NCBI GenBank assembly: GCA_937892735.1
Contig: CALBGL010000082.1
Coordinates: forward strand, 1-15,164
DNA: 15,164 bases
Source: an uncultured Clostridia bacterium
GTDB lineage: Bacteria; Bacillota; Clostridia; Lachnospirales; Bianqueaceae
Reading direction: 5' to 3'
Part shown: in pieces, positions 13,679 through 15,164 of the stretch
Layout: each line of letters opens with the position of its first letter
Position numbering within the stretch: the stretch's first letter is position 1
Notes under the pieces: generated by a model
What the model was told of the DNA's origin: nothing
Database searches by the model: none
The model's input: the letters and a program-made list of their open reading frames with translations, nothing else
Position numbers and translations under genes: made by a program

Positions 13679-14992
13679 TTATTTCATTTTTCCATGTAAT
13701 AATACGGATACTCTGAATTGTTCCCCTAAGTCTTCACAATTCACCACACCATCATACTTTTCCGCTATTTTCCGCACAGAAGATAATCCAATGCCATGTT
13801 CTTCTCCCTTATCCGAAGTTTCCATAGATACAGGACCGTTGCAGTTATTTTCTATCTGAATCGCCATAATATATGGATTTACCATGTACACATGGCAAGC
13901 AATATTTCTTTTCTCTTCCGACAATTTAACGGATGCCTCAATTGCATTTTCCAATAAATTGCTGAGTAGAATTGCTAAGTCCTTTTCTTGAAAAGGAAGC
14001 TGAGAATCTATCCTTGCTTCATATTGTATTGCAATGTGCAATCGTTCTCCCATCTGCCTGTAATAAAGCAAAATGGAATTGAAAACAGGATTCTCACAGA
14101 GCAGTTCCTGTTTCTCTCCCATATTTTCTTTTATATATTCCTGAATGCTGGATTCAATCTTTTCAAGCTTCCCATACCGGGCATATCCGTGCAGCAAAAG
14201 CAGAAAATGACGGAGATCATGACGCCAGCGCTTTGTCTCCTGAATATTCTCTTGCATTTGTCGAATCTGATCGTATTGAGCAGCCACTTGCATCTCGAAT
14301 CGGATTAACTGATTTTGCAAACTTGCTGTTTTTTGCATTTCTAATATCATCTTGACAATGGTGATAAAAATAATCAAAGTCCCCCAACCCCATATAACTG
14401 CAATTCGAAAAGGAATATCCAGTTGATTCGCTCCCAGGCCATATTCTTCATAAATTCCCAAGCGATACATCAAATAGAAAAAAAGTGGCATAAGCCAAAG
14501 ATAATTCCATAAAGACTGTCTGCATGTCAACCGCATCAAAGGCTTAATCAGTTTCTGAATGACCAGAAATAACACCACTACAAGTAAAATATATAAAAAA
14601 ACGGTGCTGATGAGTTCGATCCACTTTTCCGCAGATAATCCTCCCTCAAAACTGATATATTCCTCTCCAAATAACGCTCCGCATAACAACAGTACACAAT
14701 CCTGGAAATTCTTCACACTTAACATGAAAAAAAAGGCCATCGGCAGATTATATTTCCAGATGCGCCATAAGAAGATGGACAACAAGATCTCATTACAGAG
14801 ATCGAATGTCAAGAAAAAACCATTTTTATATACAAAGCAATACATTAGCATAAGTGCCGCGCTGCTGAAGAATGTAACTCGTATTGTATTCTTTGCATGA
14901 TACCGAAACTGATCTCGGAAAAAGAACCAGACAATTCCCCATAGCCCAACAAGGATAATCAGAATGGTTACATAAACCTGAACATATTCCAT
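13679..14992 (-). CDS. AgrC-like sensor histidine kinase (GHKL ATPase domain)
   Basis: The 437-residue protein has a membrane-spanning sensor half with six or seven helices (to about residue 218), a coiled-coil segment (about 219-252) and a kinase half. The phosphoacceptor block is WRHDLRHF, with the histidine at 258, a form typical of AgrC/ComD-type kinases. The N-box is SNLLENAIEA (344-353) and the G-box HGIGLSSVRKI (399-409), as in HATPase_c_5 domains. Such kinases usually sense extracellular peptides and phosphorylate LytTR regulators. The frame could start at a GTG at 14995, but GAGG is six bases before the ATG at 14992 and only three before the GTG, so I chose the ATG; it overlaps the regulator stop as TGATG. 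The DNA is more A+T-rich than the rest of the window. No AgrB- or AgrD-like gene lies downstream, so the signal is unknown. Confidence 0.92.
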   Translation of the reverse strand: MEYVQVYVTILIILVGLWGIVWFFFRDQFRYHAKNTIRVTFFSSAALMLMYCFVYKNGFFLTFDLCNEILLSIFLWRIWKYNLPMAFFFMLSVKNFQDCVLLLCGALFGEEYISFEGGLSAEKWIELISTVFLYILLVVVLFLVIQKLIKPLMRLTCRQSLWNYLWLMPLFFYLMYRLGIYEEYGLGANQLDIPFRIAVIWGWGTLIIFITIVKMILEMQKTASLQNQLIRFEMQVAAQYDQIRQMQENIQETKRWRHDLRHFLLLLHGYARYGKLEKIESSIQEYIKENMGEKQELLCENPVFNSILLYYRQMGERLHIAIQYEARIDSQLPFQEKDLAILLSNLLENAIEASVKLSEEKRNIACHVYMVNPYIMAIQIENNCNGPVSMETSDKGEEHGIGLSSVRKIAEKYDGVVNCEDLGEQFRVSVLLHGKMK

Positions 14993-15164
14993 CACGATCC
15001 TCGATTCATTTTAGCAAAGATATAGTCCGCATATGCCTGTTTCATAGCCGTCCTGAGTTTGCGATATACCGGTATTCTCTCCTGATTGCTCATCACAAAA
15101 TCTCCATTCTCATAGACAGTAACCTCGTCCATATTGATGATGCAATTTCGATAACAATATAAAA
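14992..15164 (-). CDS. LytTR-family response regulator, C-terminal end only (5' end outside window)
   Basis: The frame enters from the window edge and codes for 56 residues to a TGA at 14994-14992. The visible sequence (YCYRNCIINMDEV, then VYENGDFVMSNQERIPVYRKL, split here at 15-35, then AYADYIFAKMNRGS) matches the end of a LytTR DNA-binding domain. In this family a conserved R/H-x-x-x-IVN-hydrophobic block is followed by a polar strand, the IPV-S/Y-R recognition strand and a final helix. The receiver domain must lie outside the window. The last base of the stop codon is the first base of the kinase ATG, so the two are co-translated as a two-component system. The order is regulator first, kinase second. 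Confidence 0.85.
   Translation of the reverse strand, partial: LYCYRNCIINMDEVTVYENGDFVMSNQERIPVYRKLRTAMKQAYADYIFAKMNRGS

Overview
The window looks like chromosomal DNA from an anaerobic Clostridia, most likely a Lachnospiraceae-type gut Firmicute. The signs are strong AGGAGG-type ribosome binding sites, sigma-A-like promoters, oxygen-sensitive Fe-S aldo/keto reductases, an AgrC-type histidine kinase with a LytTR regulator, and a beta-propeller lipoprotein with a Cys/His motif that I associate with this group. This is inference from gene content; no rRNA or other phylogenetic marker is present. No tRNA, rRNA, insertion sequence, phage gene or CRISPR array was seen.

Layout. (1) 1-2936, minus strand: a secreted lipoprotein followed by a large multi-span membrane protein (ABC-2 permease-like, cut by the window edge), driven by a strong promoter near 3083-3111 with a leader of about 140 nt. 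(2) 3150-8079: a GH31 alpha-glycosidase and an aldo/keto reductase with two C-terminal 4Fe-4S clusters form a minus-strand operon. It diverges from a second Fe-S aldo/keto reductase on the plus strand, and the 137-165 bp between them holds both promoters and palindromes. Each side ends in a clear intrinsic terminator. (3) 8093-13466, minus strand: a compact four-gene operon of an LCP-family protein, a MoxR AAA+ ATPase, a DUF58 protein and a transglutaminase-like membrane protein. The gaps are 14, 2 and 9 nt, with stop codons next to or inside the next ribosome binding site. (4) 13467-13678: the leader of that operon, with an extended -10 promoter, a perfect 25-bp direct repeat at exactly 100-bp spacing, a hairpin between the copies and two tiny ORFs that begin with the same residues. 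(5) 13679-15164, minus strand: the end of a LytTR response regulator overlapping an AgrC-like histidine kinase by one nucleotide, in visibly more A+T-rich DNA.

How the genes may work together. The GH31 enzyme is cytoplasmic (no signal peptide), so it probably acts on imported oligosaccharides or glycosides. The two Fe-S reductases around it suggest redox processing of the released sugar or aglycone. The MoxR-DUF58-transglutaminase trio is a widespread envelope module, and the LCP protein at its head ties it to wall glycopolymer attachment. The lipoprotein and membrane protein look like one cell-surface or transport unit.

The points I consider most worth a second look are the repeat/hairpin leader before the LCP operon, the GH31/double Fe-S reductase cluster with its hidden TTG start, and the Cys/His-motif lipoprotein with its apparently duplicated membrane partner.
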